Source: Brachionus manjavacas (lineage: Eukaryota > Rotifera > Eurotatoria > Ploima > Brachionidae). Taken from it: a DNA stretch of 64,000 nt. Numbering within the stretch: the stretch's first letter is position 1; each line of letters starts with the position of its first letter. This document shows, piece after piece, positions 32,935 through 44,700 of this stretch. The notes beneath the pieces are model-generated. The model searched no databases. It was not told where the DNA came from and worked only from the letters and a program-made list of their open reading frames with translations. The DNA lies in NCBI GenBank assembly GCA_019054805.1, contig JAHQIY010000018.1:744001-808000 (forward strand). Direction: 5' to 3'. The position numbers were made by a program, and so were the translations under genes.

Positions 32935-35900
32935 ATGAGCTTAATGAGTGGCAAGTTGGCCAAAGGACGCCAAATGCTTAAACTTGGAGCTTTGACACAA
33001 AAAAACTCGATCAGATCAAACTATTATTTTTTGTATGAATTATTAAATGAAAAATATTTTTTTAATTATAAATGATATTTATAAAAAGGTTGCCCGAGAT
33101 TCCATCGGACACTGCTGAAACTAATGAAATAATGAGGAATGAGCCGATTCCGGCCTTTAATGAAATAACCCCAAATAAAGTGCAGACCGGGGTGCAAAAG
33201 TTAATCGTAAATTTTGATACGGAATTTAATGAAGTTCTCGGAAAATTTGATAAAGAGCAAAATTATGAGACAAGCTTTGACAATCTATTTAATCCGATTG
33301 AAAAATCAATGGCTCAACTGGACAATGCGTACAAAACTGCGCGACACTTTTCGTTCATTTATCCCTATTCAAAATACCACACAGGATACTTAAAAGTAAA
33401 CAAAAAAATAAATAAAAAAAATAAAAAAAAAAAATTTAGGAATTTTTTGCTTAAGTTAGATTACAAAGTAAATTTGACCAAAAACGAAAGGTGGACAAAT
33501 AGATCATTTTTTAAAATCCTAAAAGTATGTTCTTTTTTTTGTCCATTTAGTTAATTAAAAATTTTTTAAAAAAAAACAAAAAACAAATAGGAATTAAATT
33601 CTGACAAACATCTATTGAGTGATTCACAGAATCGATTAATTGATCGATCAATTCGGAATTGTGTCCTAAACGGCCTGAATTTTACTGATGCAGAATACAA
33701 GATTTGCCAAGAGCTGAACAATAAGATCCAGGAAAAGCAGGGCATGTTTAAGCAAAGACTTAACCATGCGGACAAAAAATTTGAGCTGAGAATTTCCAAC
33801 CAGATGAATTTGAGCGAAATTCCGCTTAGGGTAAAGAGAAAAATAGCTAATGATCGGTATAGTTAAATTATCAGTTTTTTTCTTAATTTTTGGTCTTTAT
33901 TTTTTTAGAAAAAATCCGGAAAATGGTCCTTGGACAGTGATTCCTAATGAAGAAGTTTTTGAGTCATTTATGAAAAATTGTGGCAATAGGACGCTGCGTA
34001 AAACGCTCTTTGAAGCCTATTATTCACGGGCGTCCTATCTAAACGAACAATTTCAGACAAATAACTCTGAGATAATCAAGGGTCTGCTCGAGTACAGGAC
34101 TAAACAAGCCAATTTGTACGGGTTCAAAAACTTTGCTGAGCTAGTTATAGAAAACAAGGCTGCTGTAAAGGTAGATAATGTCATTGATTTATTCGAAAGG
34201 TTTATTTTTATTTAATAATTAAATAATATTTTTGATTTAAAAAAAAAATTAGAATTAAATTGAACATTAAACCTGTGGCTGAGCAAAATTTGGACAAGCT
34301 TCAAAAATTTTCGGCTAAGCACGGAAATTTGACGCCTTTTGAAGGCTTTGACATTGAATTTTGGAAAAACAGATACATTAAAGAAAAATATGAGTATTTA
34401 CAATTAAATAAAAAGATTATTTATTTTTACAATTTCTTTTAAGGATTGATGAAGCAAAATTGGCCGAGTACTTTCCGTTCAGAAAAGTCCTAGATGGATT
34501 GTTCGATTTGACCAAAATTTTGTTTAATGTCGAATTTAAGGTGATAAAAAATAAATTATAAAACTAAAGCCTTTAAATTTTAATTTGTTAAGAAAGATGA
34601 TTCGTTTGGAGAAAGATTATGGGACCCTAGTGTCGAAGTGTATAGAGTAATTGATGAAAATGGAAAAACTTTGTCGCATTTGATCTTAGATCCGTACATA
34701 CGTAACCTTAAAATAGACAATATTTGGTCCTATACCGGAAGAAGTACAAAACACACATTTAAATTAATTAATTAATTAAAATTTGAAATTTTGGTAGATT
34801 CGAGTGAGATTACAGGTTCTAAACCTCTAGTTTACTTGAACATGAATGTCAGAAATCTTGGCGAATATAGCACATTAACCTTAAGTCAAGTTAAGCAATT
34901 ATTTTACGAGGTAATTACTTTTTTATTATTTCTTACCCGGAAGTACCAAATAGATAACTAAAATTTATTTCTGGTTAAACCAAAAGGAGTATTTATTTTT
35001 TTAAGGTAACAATTTTATTTTTAAACTCTCTTAATCCACTCAGACAATTTTTTTTAAATATTGATGTGACATCAATTCAGAATGCTTTTTCTCATTTCAA
35101 AAAAAGTCACATCAGTTTTCATAGCTTTTATTTATATAAAAATAAATTAAAATTTGATTTTAAAAAAAAATTCTCATGAATTTAAAATTATTCATTTGTT
35201 TTAGGGCTTTGACAATGATGAGTGTAAAATTTGAATTCTTTACTAAGCAAATTTTGGCAAAAAAATTATTATTTTACAAATAAGTTGGATCATGCATCTC
35301 TGAAGTAAAATCATATATGTATAAACTTATTTAATAGTTCATAACATTTAAAATTGAAATTGAGAATTAACAGATGAGCCGAAATTTTAATTTGTCTTAA
35401 TTTTTTAATTTTAAACTGATTTTCAAAAAATTATAAAAAAATTTTGACTGCCATTAATTAATTAATCTGAATCCAAGCTTACAGAGTGGCAAGTTGGATG
35501 ATACATTTAATGGGTGCAAATACTCTGCAATATAATTTTCATATATTTTATGGATATTCGTTTTTTAGAATTTTCTGCAAAGCCTGGACTTAAGGGATAC
35601 ATTGAATGTATTTTTTACTTTTTTTTTTAATTACCTTCCAGGGAAGTTTCAAGCTGTAATAATCCTCTTTTCATCCTCTTTGTTAGTAAGCTTTTGACTA
35701 ATTAAAAATATTTATTTTGAAAAAATAATTAATAAATTAATGAAATATGCAGACTTGTTTTTAAGTCACAAGTCTTAATTCAAGTCAAGTCAATGACTAA
35801 AAATTTTTTTTTTTAGTGAAGTTTAGTCAAGTCAATTAATTTTCTGATTTTTAAACTAAAAAATAAATATGATTTTTTATTTTAATCCAAAAAAAGTTTA

Positions 35901-37870
35901 GTTTTAAAATCAGAAAATTAGTTGACTTGACTAAACTTCACTAAAAAAAAAAAATTTAAGTCATGACTTTGACTTAAATTTTTCTGACTTAGACTTAAAA
36001 CTGTGACTTAAAAACAAGTCGGGAAATATGTGATATAATGTAATTGAATGCATCATGTGATACAATGTCCTTTTTCCATCTTTTTTGAAATCACCCAAAT
36101 ACAGTACGTTTCAGAAATAAGTTGACAGTGTTTAGAGCACTGCTAAGGCAGCTCTAGAGCATCGCTTTAGCATTTCCACTAGTATGCTTAAACAACTCTA
36201 GAGCTTGCTCTAGAACATTTATTTTTTTCTCTTGCGCATGTGCAAGCATTTTTAATTAATTATTACAAAAATTAACATTATTAATTAAATTCTATAGAAC
36301 ATCCTCTATTGTCAAATGATAAAAAATTGATACAATTAGTGGATACAACATGATATAACATGATATCATGATATATCTTGAACATGCTCTAGAACATTTT
36401 TTTTTGTTCTAGCGCACCTCTAGAGCATGTCCTAAAGCAAGCAGTCAACTTTTTTCAGAAAGGTACTGTAGCTTTTGTTGTTGTTGCCTTTTTAAAAGTC
36501 TCATTTGTAGTAACAAACCGGCCAATTTCTAGAAATGATCTCATGAGAGCTTTAAAAGTAACCAAATGAAGTTTGGTATTCCATTCCTCAGTTTTTTCCT
36601 TTAAGACAAAATCTGTCTTCAGATTTGAAATTGCAATTAAAATGAGGAAGTTATGACACCACAAACTTAGTCCGGAAACTTTGTCTAAATTTAAAATCAC
36701 ATATTCAAATTCAAGAAAAAGATTTTGCTTTAATAACTTTAAATTCATTTTAAAAAAAGCTTCAAAACCAATTTTTTAACTTTATTTCTTCTTTTACTCG
36801 AATGGTTCATTATGAGCGATGTAAATTGATTATTATTGCTAAATTAATAAAAAGAAATTGAAAAAATTAAACATTATTAGTCCTAACGGAATCTGATAAC
36901 TTTTTTAAAACAAATGAATTTTAGAAATATTTTTTGATAATTGGAAAAATAAATGTTAAAAAATTATAGAAAAATACTCAGAGGGTTTTTAAGAAACTCG
37001 ATCAAAATTGTTTCCGAAAAAAGTAAAATTGAAAAAATTTTATTTTTTTGCCTATTTTATTCAAAGTGAAACTATATTTTTTTCAAGTTTGGTGGTATTG
37101 TTCAAACGTTGCTAACTAAGACCGACTACATTGAATTATCAGACACAAATCTAGCAGAAACAGATTCACTGCACTTAACCAACAAGCTTTACAGCCGATT
37201 TTTGTATGTGCCACAAGTAATGAAGAAAATAAGTTCAAATAAAAATGGCCAAAGTATTCCGGATGAAATATTGGATCGAATAGTGAATGGTAGTTTATTT
37301 TTTAATAAGAAAATTATAGAAAATAAAGTAATTTTTATGTAGCTAATGAAAAATTCAAGGCGTTCGAGCTAATGAAGCAAACTTTTTTGAGCGCTTTTGA
37401 CATTGAGTGTCACATTAGTGAAAAGTTTTGGTACGATGTGATGGAGGAGTTATGGCCAAAATACATGCCGGTCAAATTGAACAAAAATGACTTCAGACCG
37501 TGTCAATTTTCAAGTATTTTTGGTGAAAACTTTGGCTGCAATTACTATTCCATAATATGGTCAGACGTAAGTACTACTAAAAAATCAATTTGATTTCACT
37601 CTTAAATGCTTTCAAATTTAAAAAAAAATTTAGAATTAAATTAAAATTTAATTTAAAAGATTAATTTAATTTAAGATGTTGAGCACTGATCTGTTCGATG
37701 CTTTCAACGATGCTGGTTTTGATAACGAAAACAAACTAAAAGATGTAGGTGAAAGATACCGTGAGACGTATTTGAAAAATGGCTCATCTTTGCATGCAAA
37801 CGAAATGTTTAGGAGATTCCGTGGCAGAAATCCGTCAATAGATCCTTTTATCAAGTCATACATGAATTAA
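32935..37870 (+). CDS. M3-family oligopeptidase homologue with degenerate zinc motif, 12 exons
   Basis: Related to oligopeptidase A/thimet-type zinc peptidases. Exons: 32935-33032, 33089-33395, 33456-33524, 33591-33856, 33909-34199, 34253-34393, 34444-34540, 34593-34743, 34798-34910, 37088-37289, 37343-37566, 37676-37870; in phase, 717 aa, the family's usual length. The N-terminus (MSLMSGKLAKGRQMLKLGAL) is basic and could be a mitochondrial presequence. Family landmarks are NPENGPWTVIPNEEVFESFM, KQANLYGFKNFAELVIENKA, KPLVYLNMNVRN, the substrate-loop NFGCNYYSIIWSD and the C-terminal GERYRETYL...MFRRFRGRNPSID. Where active members have HEFGH, this protein has Y510-E-F-G-G514, so both zinc-binding histidines are gone. 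A downstream Glu (NLAETDS) may match the third ligand. Every frame is open and splice sites are intact, so it reads as a living pseudoenzyme. A 2.2 kb intron falls inside the motif, between E511 and F512. Confidence 0.85.
35750..36022. mobile_element. 273-bp foldback element with 8-bp target duplication
   Basis: Nearly its whole length is a palindrome. The terminal 20 bp match at 19 positions (left CAGACTTGTTTTTAAGTCAC; right, read inward, CCGACTTGTTTTTAAGTCAC), and long inner arms also pair (tagtgaagtttagtcaagtc against gacttgactaaacttcacta). The 8-bp flanks GAAATATG are identical at 35742-35749 and 36023-36030. No ORF. It could fold into a very long hairpin in pre-mRNA. The duplication length fits hAT-type transposition. 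Confidence 0.85.
36102..36468. mobile_element. 367-bp Tc1/mariner-like miniature element, TA target site
   Basis: The inverted ends of about 28 bp begin CAGTACGTTTCAGAAATAAG (left) and, read inward from the right, CAGTACCTTTCTGAAAAAAG, both continuing TTGAC. Each end abuts a TA (36100-36101 and 36469-36470), as expected for Tc1/mariner insertion. The inside carries repeated tctagagcat/gctctagaacat motifs in both orientations and no ORF, so it is non-autonomous. Confidence 0.85.
36470..36748 (-). CDS. Unassigned antisense coding-like stretch
   Basis: This open frame (about 93 aa before the miniature element) has amino-acid composition far from the A+T-driven background: KVSGLSLWCHNFLILIAISN, then KEKTEEWNTKLHLVTFKALM and RSFLEIGRFVTTNETFKK. 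The frame ends exactly where the Tc1/mariner-like element begins. It might be a captured exon or an old transposon coding scrap. I recognise no family. Confidence 0.3.
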
Positions 37871-37970
37871 AATTGTATTCTAAAATTTGAGATTTTATTT
37901 TTTTTAAATAAAAATATTCTAAATAATTTTATTTAACAAAAAAATTAACTAATCTAAAAAATTGACTCTA
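37868..37970. terminator. Overlapping 3' ends of the M3 homologue and PDXK
   Basis: The stop codons of the two convergent genes are 97 bp apart. The plus-strand AATAAA is at 37907-37912 and the minus-strand AATAAA at 37928-37933. Cleavage 15-25 nt downstream of each would make the two mRNAs overlap in antisense by some tens of bases. Confidence 0.6.
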
Positions 37971-39280
37971 ATTTTTTGCCATAATTTCGCCTTGTACAAT
38001 TATTTCAGGCTTTTCTATATCACTCTTGCTCTGAATTAATTTTATTTCCAAAAGCTCGTCGTCTCTTGTGCGACTTTCTGGAAATAAAAATTAAAAAAAA
38101 TCCTCTTATTAATCAAATTACCATTGGTACGTCTAAGAATATGCAGCATGGCTGATATGGTATGCTCGCAAGCACTCTAAACATCAAATATAAATAAACA
38201 ATTTACATTAAAATTTATTTTACCTTTAAATTATTTAATTTAGTTAGCCAAGATAAAAACATTGCCGCAAAGGCATCGCCTGTTCCATAAAAAGTCCCAG
38301 TCAGCTGATCAAACTCAATTCGGATGACATCTTTATCAGTTTTTGAACTCGCATAAAGAACTAATTTATCACTTTTGCTAGCTTCAAAGGGTTTACTGCT
38401 CGAAATGATAACTGTTTGAACCCCTTTAGAGTGACAGTACTCTATTGCTGTGAACAAATCACTAGTACTCTCAATTTTCTTTCCATAAATCACTCTTTAT
38501 CAATCAATTTAATTAAAACAGATTTTTTTTTTAATCCTAACCAAATTACTAAAATTTTGATTAAAAATTTAAATGTTTTTTTAAATAAAGATGGTTCTAA
38601 TAGTAAATTGATTTTTTTGTAAACAAAAATTTACTCTAATTCGAAGATATTTGGGGTTATGATGTCCGCTAGTGGTAATATTCTGTCAGCATAAATATCA
38701 ACCAAATCTTTAGATACATACTTAAAAATATTTATTTAAAATAAAATAAAAAAATATCAAAAAGTCTACCAGTTTTCCATTATCACCCATAACAGGGTCA
38801 CATACTTGATCAAAAAAACTTAAATTCATAAATTAAAAAAAATTTGTGTGCCTACAATAAATTAAATTTGGATTTTTAGTCTTCAATTCTTGGATCAAGT
38901 CTCCCAGTTTGTTCAAAAAAGTCGGGTTACCTACATAGCCTAAAAAGGTCTTAAGAAATTTTTGAAAAAAAATAAAAATTTGTTTGTACCAGTTAGTAAA
39001 TGAGAGTATTCTAAAAGACCATTTTGTCTTAAGCCTTGCAACAACTCTTCCAGTTGATCGGCGTTTAAGCACTGTCCCTTGAAACACTGGTACTGAGTGT
39101 GGTTGGAAAATTGAACTGAATTTATAAAATCAACTTCAAAACCTAGCAACTTGAACAAAATACTTAAGTTTCATTCAAAATTTGTTAAAGTCTTACTTGC
39201 ATTGGAAAAACGGCGGCTCGATTTCCGACATAGCCGTGGACTACATGGGACTGAATGGACAAAACTTTGCCAATCGACAT
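37968..39280 (-). CDS. PDXK: Pyridoxal kinase, 8 exons
   Basis: ATP-dependent phosphorylation of pyridoxal, pyridoxine and pyridoxamine (vitamin B6 salvage), cytosolic. Exons: 39280-39197, 39149-38990, 38939-38856, 38804-38770, 38720-38635, 38494-38224, 38176-38122, 38077-37968; in phase, 294 aa (human 312). Family motifs appear in order: [20 protein letters not shown] at the N-terminus, [10 protein letters not shown], the [13 protein letters not shown] block, [15 protein letters not shown], and the anion hole and catalytic Asp in [18 protein letters not shown]. One exon is only 35 nt. The Asp of GTGD is present, so the enzyme should be active. It shares a 189-bp upstream region with COPS4. 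Confidence 0.95.
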
Positions 39281-39469
39281 CTTATCTAACCTAAATTAAT
39301 TTTTTTTAAATAACAATAAAAAATGCTTCAACTCGTATGAGTCGTAAATTTTAAACATTTTTAATGTTTTTTTTGCTAAAAAATATAAAATGCATTAGCA
39401 TGTGAATTATTAGAAAATAAAATTAAAGCCGAATTTTATTTTTTTATCTTAAAAAAAAAGATAACAAAA
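39281..39469. promoter_or_regulatory. 189-bp divergent promoter, PDXK / COPS4
   Basis: The start codons at 39280 (minus) and 39470 (plus) leave 189 bp for both promoters and 5' UTRs. A+T-rich throughout, with no clear motif. Confidence 0.6.
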
Positions 39470-40842
39470 ATGATTAAAAATGCAGCACAAAATTTATTAA
39501 ATTTAAAAGGTCTGTCTCACAAAGAACTAATAGACAAGTAATTTTTTCTACTTGGTCTATTTAGAGTCTATTGAAACTAATTTTTGATTTAAGATATAAA
39601 TGTCTTTTAGACCAAGTAATCGTGATCCAAAGCACTGAAAGATTCGAAGAGTTAAAAAGCTTGATTGATCTGTTAATTAATGAAAATGTTGGTCTAGTAG
39701 TATCAAGACAGATATTTGGCGATTTGTGTACCATGTTACCAAATTTGCCCAACGATGAGTCCAAACACATTTCTAACTATGCTTTGTCCAAAATTCAGCC
39801 TCGTAGCATCTCTTTTGAGGATCAAGTGACCAGTTTTAGACAATTACTGGCCGAAATTTATGAATCAGAAGGTGATTGCAAACAAGCTGCCAGCGTTTTG
39901 TCCGGAATTCCGCTAGAAACATCCCAAAAGTAAAAAATAAAATAAATTTTTTTAAAAATTCTTTTAATTTTTATTCAAAGACAATACCAGAATGATTTCA
40001 AACTAAAAACCTACATCAAAATAGCTGAGCTTTTTTTACAAGAAGCGGACTCGGCTCAGGCTGAAATAAACCTGAGCAGAGCGGCAGCTTTGGAAAAGGA
40101 CAGCAAGGATCTATCGCTGCAAATTAAGTACCGAGCAGCGCAGGCCAGGATCTGGGATTTTAAGAGAAAATTTGTCGAAGCAGCCTCCAAATATTACGAG
40201 CTATCGCTGAATAGCCGTCTAACCGAGTCGGAAAAAAACCACGCTCTAAACAGCGCCTTAAATTGTACAGTCTTGGCTCCTGCTGGAAAGCAACGCTCTC
40301 GCTTACTAGCAACTTTGTTCAAAGATGAGCGCTGCCAGAAGCTGCCTGCATTTAGTATTTTGGAAAAAATGTACCTAGAGCGAATAATCAAACCAGACCA
40401 AGTCAAAGAATTCGAGTCCATACTTCAACCGCATCAAAAAGCGACAACTACAGATGGATCTACACTGCTGGACCGAGCTGTCATTGAGCATAATCTACTT
40501 GCAGCCAGTAAATTGTACAATAATATAAGGTTTGATGAGCTGGGCAATTTGTTTGACATTTCGGCACAGAAGGCTGAGAAAATCGCATCCCAAATGATAT
40601 CCGAAGAAAGAATGAATGGCTATATTGACCAAATTGGTTCTATTGTTCACTTTGGAGGTACTTAAATAATTTTTAAAATATTTTTTTTCAATGTATTTTC
40701 TCAAGTGCCGCAGTGTTTGCCAACTTGGAACAAGCAGATGCAAAATTTGTGCACTCAAGTGAATTTTATTATTGAAAAGATTCAGCAAAGTGAGCCAGAA
40801 TGGTCGCGAGTAGCTCTCGCTTCTCAAATAAATTCAAGCTAA
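39470..40842 (+). CDS. COPS4: COP9 signalosome subunit 4, 4 exons
   Basis: PCI-domain subunit of the COP9 signalosome, which removes NEDD8 from cullins and so controls SCF-type ligases. Exons: 39470-39537, 39594-39929, 39981-40657, 40706-40842; in phase, 405 aa (human 406). Identity to animal CSN4 is high by eye: [96 protein letters not shown] and the C-terminal winged-helix [25 protein letters not shown] overlaps the stop codon (40841), so if it is used the 3' UTR is extremely short. Functionally it sits in the same ubiquitin pathway as the FBXW2 gene 7 kb away, which is probably coincidence. Confidence 0.97.
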
Positions 40843-41097
40843 TAAAAATGTAAATTTAAATCGAAATTTTTTATTTATTAAATTTTGAAATAACAGAACA
40901 GTCATATTTTTGGAAAATTAAAAAAAAAAAGGTTAAATAATAAAAATTTCAAAAATATTCAAATTTTTATTTTTTTTAATTATTAAAATATTATGAATTA
41001 AGAACTAGATTACCAAGACTGGTTATATGATACCCTTTTAAAGAAAACAGAAACACAAAATTTCATTCTTTTAATCTTCTCTCTTCAAATTTTACAA

Positions 41098-41739
41098 CTA
41101 GTCAAGTTTTTTGTTTTTGCCTTGTTTCAACAAATATTCTAATCTTAACATATCTACCTTGTCATTTAAACAAGTTGGCAGCTCTTGAAATTTTTGATAA
41201 ACTTTCTTTAAAAAATTTTCAAAACTCATTGTTAGATAAAAGCCATTAAAATTTTGCTGTTCATAAAAAATTTATTTGAAAAAATTTTTATTTTATTATT
41301 GTTTATCGGGTTTATTGAAAAAACTATCTCCTATTTTGTTTACTAGCCATTTAAATCCAGAGTGACCACTACACGCAGCAATTAAAATATCAGCTATCTT
41401 TAAGTGAGCATTGGCGGCCAATTCAATGTATTTTCCCTCGCATATATTTAAGGTTTCACCTTTAAATTTTATGTAAATACCAGTACCAAAGTCACTGGTG
41501 TAATAATTAGTCGCATTGTTTTCACCAAGATCGTCTTCACCTAATTCTTCATCATTTTTAGGAAAAAATTTATTCCGTAAAACATCCAGAATATCTCGTT
41601 TCTTGGTTCAAAAATTATTTGTGAATAGAAATTATTAAAATTTTACTTTTTTGTTTAAGACAAGCTGATCGTCAAGCGATGCACTTACTACACTTATTAA
41701 AAGCAAGTAAATGCACAAATTTGTCTTTGTTAGAACCAT
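41098..41739 (-). CDS. Predicted secreted protein of unknown family, 3 exons
   Basis: Exons: 41739-41647, 41601-41344, 41256-41098; in phase, about 169 aa. It opens with a clear signal peptide (MVLTKTNLCIYLLLISVVSA, then SLDDQ). The mature part has an acidic linker (KNDEELGEDDLGENNATNYY), a Cys-containing core (LNICEGKYIELAANAHLKIA, then AACSGHSGFKW) and a helical tail with one more Cys (FENFLKKVYQKFQELPTCLN) ending KQGKNKKLD. If the second intron (GTAAAC donor) is not used, the protein stops at 41296 after 132 aa; the downstream exon being open and in frame favours the longer form. I recognise no family. Confidence 0.65.
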
Positions 41740-44700
41740 TTTTAAGGAAGTAAAAAATGAAAAGATTTTTTTAATGCGTAATAGAAAGTTCTTAAACGAA
41801 GCATTATTATCTTAATACGTAATAGATTTAAACAGATAAAAATAATTTGTTATCTAGACAGCATTGAATACAGTTGTTAGATTTAAGGCAGTTTAGTTTT
41901 TCTTAAATTCAGATAATTTATTAAGAAAGTCGATTAATGAATATCATTATTCAAAAAGATATTTTTTTTAAAATAAAAATAAATCATTAGATAAAAAAAC
42001 GTTTTATTTAGTAATTTTTTGATTTATAATAGAAATAAAGTTTGTTAATTTTTGTTAAAATTTTCTGCTTTTAAGTTGTTTAATTTTTTTTTGTTGTTTA
42101 ATTCAAATTAATAAGTTAAATATTAACTCTGCAAAAACAGAAAAAAATAGCTAGTTAGTTTAAAAATTGTCTAGCAAAAATAATATATGTAACCAAGTTC
42201 TTTTTTTGTAATAAAAAAAATTCAAAACTAAATATTTTAATTGTAATTTAATATTTAAGGGTTTATTTTAGAATCAAATAGAGTGGCATAATGAATTTTC
42301 TGTCGATGTTAGCTTTTAAAATAATTTCAACAAGAAAAATTTATTAAGGATTTTCATGAATTTTCGCTATTTGTTTTTTATTATGTATAATAATTGCTAG
42401 GTCTGAAATCATGAAATTGAAATGAATCTTTAAGTTTTAAGTTCGATTGAACTTAAAAAATAGTTTTCATAATTTTTACTAAAAGTTTATGAAACTAAGG
42501 ATCTTAAAGCACAAAGCTTTTTTTAAACTTCATTACTTCATTTTTAATTTAATGTTGAAAGAAGACATTTTTGATCTAATGTTGTCTTAAAATAAAGCTT
42601 CCTATAGAATAGCTTTAGATATCCCAAAAATAATTTGAGTCAAAGATTTTTATCTAAAATTTTACATCTGACGGCTGTTATAATATTTAGAACAGAAAAA
42701 ATAAAATTAATTTTAGCTTATTTTTAATACATAATTTAAAATTTGATTTTTTTTTTTTTTTTTTTATAGCCTTTAAAATATTTTGAAAGAGTTTTCACAA
42801 TTTATATTTAGGATTTAAAAAAGTAAATATATTTTAAGTTGCTAGTAAATTTTAGGAAATTTTTGTGAAAATTAAATTATTTTTTTTTTATTAACTAATT
42901 TAAATTACAAAAAAAATCCATTAAACATTCGGAAATAAAGTCTTTTAATAATTTTTGAATGATTGAACTTTGGATTTCAATTCTCAATATTAGCTCTCTT
43001 AAAAAAAAAATAAATTTGAGATTTATAAATATTTAAGCACTTGAATTATTTTGTTTTAAATAATCTGAGCGGAGCTTTTTTGATCAAATTTTTAACGAAA
43101 TAATAAAATTATTCGAATAACCTTTCATTTAAATTTTTATTTCAAGTTTTAAAAATATTTTTTTTCCTCTTTTCAATGAATACAAAAAAATCTCTATTTT
43201 AAGCAAGAGGTTGAAATGGTTGACTATGTTCTGTTCAATGAATCCTAGGAGTTGATCTAAAATTTTTTTGAGTAAATTAGTTAAATTTTTAACAAAAAAA
43301 AATAATTAAGTTAATTGAGTCTGGTTTTTGATATTTCTTTTAATAATTAGTAAAAGTGTTTTTTATAAGTGGCTTTTAAAATTCATTTCTGACATTTTTT
43401 CTTTATTTGATGTTATTTAATTTTTGTGAAAAAAATGGAAAAATTAATGCTTAATAAAAAATCTATTTATTAACTGAAATTGTGATAAAATTTTTTGTGA
43501 AGTTTTCTCACTTTTAAATTAACCAGAAAAAAAATGCAAAAGATCAATTTTAACTATCTCTGATTAATTTGAAAGACCTTTTGAGAGTTCGACAGATTCA
43601 TTAATTAATTCATTTTGAGTTTCATTTTTCAAATAGTGCTGAATATCAAGTTGACAATTTTAGCAAATTAATCGATTTATAAAGATTTAAATTAAAAAAA
43701 AATCTTAAATTAAAATATTAAAAAAACTTAATTCAATTAAGAAAAAGCTTTGCTTTCTCTCAAATTTCGTAAAATATTAACTCGATTTAATTAAAATATA
43801 TATAAATTTTAATATATTTTTAATTAGCAAAAGACAAAAATTTTACCAGTTCATAGACCAACTGTTAACTTGACCAAGTTAAAAATACAAAAATATTTTT
43901 AATCGATATTTTTTGAAATAAATATTCCAAAAAGACTTAAGTTAAAAGAGTGTTTATTTGGATTTATATGATTTGTTTATTAAGGATTACATGTCAATTT
44001 TAATAAATTTGAGGGTTTTTTTGATAGTATCAAATTTCAAAGGCCTTAAGAAATTTCAATTTTTTATTGAAAAAAATGAGTTTTTAGTAAAATTGACAAC
44101 AAAAATTTGAATCTACATATCATAAATATAATATTTTACTCTTAGATAGTTTCCAAATTAATAAATTAGTAATTTTTTGGAGCTTCATTTTTTATTATTT
44201 AAAACTTGTGTTTTTTTATAAAAAAAACTCATTGAATGAAAAAATAATATTAACTTTTTTGCGCATTTGTGATAAATTTACGATCAAAAAGATAAAAAAT
44301 GTAAAAAAATTAAAAAAAACTATTTCATTATAGCAATTTTATCAAAATTTTTACACTTTCAAAATGGCTATACTGTTCACCATCATTCATAACAATTTTA
44401 AACTATAGAAGCTCAAAATCATGGACACTTTTACTTAAGTTTGGAAGCGTCAAATTCACGTCTGAGAGTTTTTATAAGTAAAGAAAATTAAATTGCTGTT
44501 TTAAATTTTATAGAAAAAAAATTTAATTTTAGCTTTTTTAATAGGATTTAATATAATTTTTCTGATCACAAAATTGCATAATAGAAATTTTGAAAAACCA
44601 AATTCATTTTTTTAAAAACTACTATACTCAATCCAAGCTTGTTTAAGATGGACATTGCTTTTTTAAAAGATCAAAGACTTTGGATTTCTAAATTTCAACC

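Larger units (their letters stand above)
34911..37087. other. 2.18 kb intron splitting the degenerate zinc motif
   Basis: All other introns of this gene are about 50-110 bp. This one is swollen by two complete miniature elements (35750-36022 and 36102-36468) and carries a coding-like antisense stretch (36470-36748). I looked for a skipped exon with an HEFGH-like sequence in the sense strand and saw none. Confidence 0.65.

Noticed and set aside
33021-33090. First exon of the M3 homologue extending through to the next methionine at 33072
   Set aside because: The frame closes at TGA; the GTATGA donor and AAAAAG acceptor keep phase and give the expected protein length.
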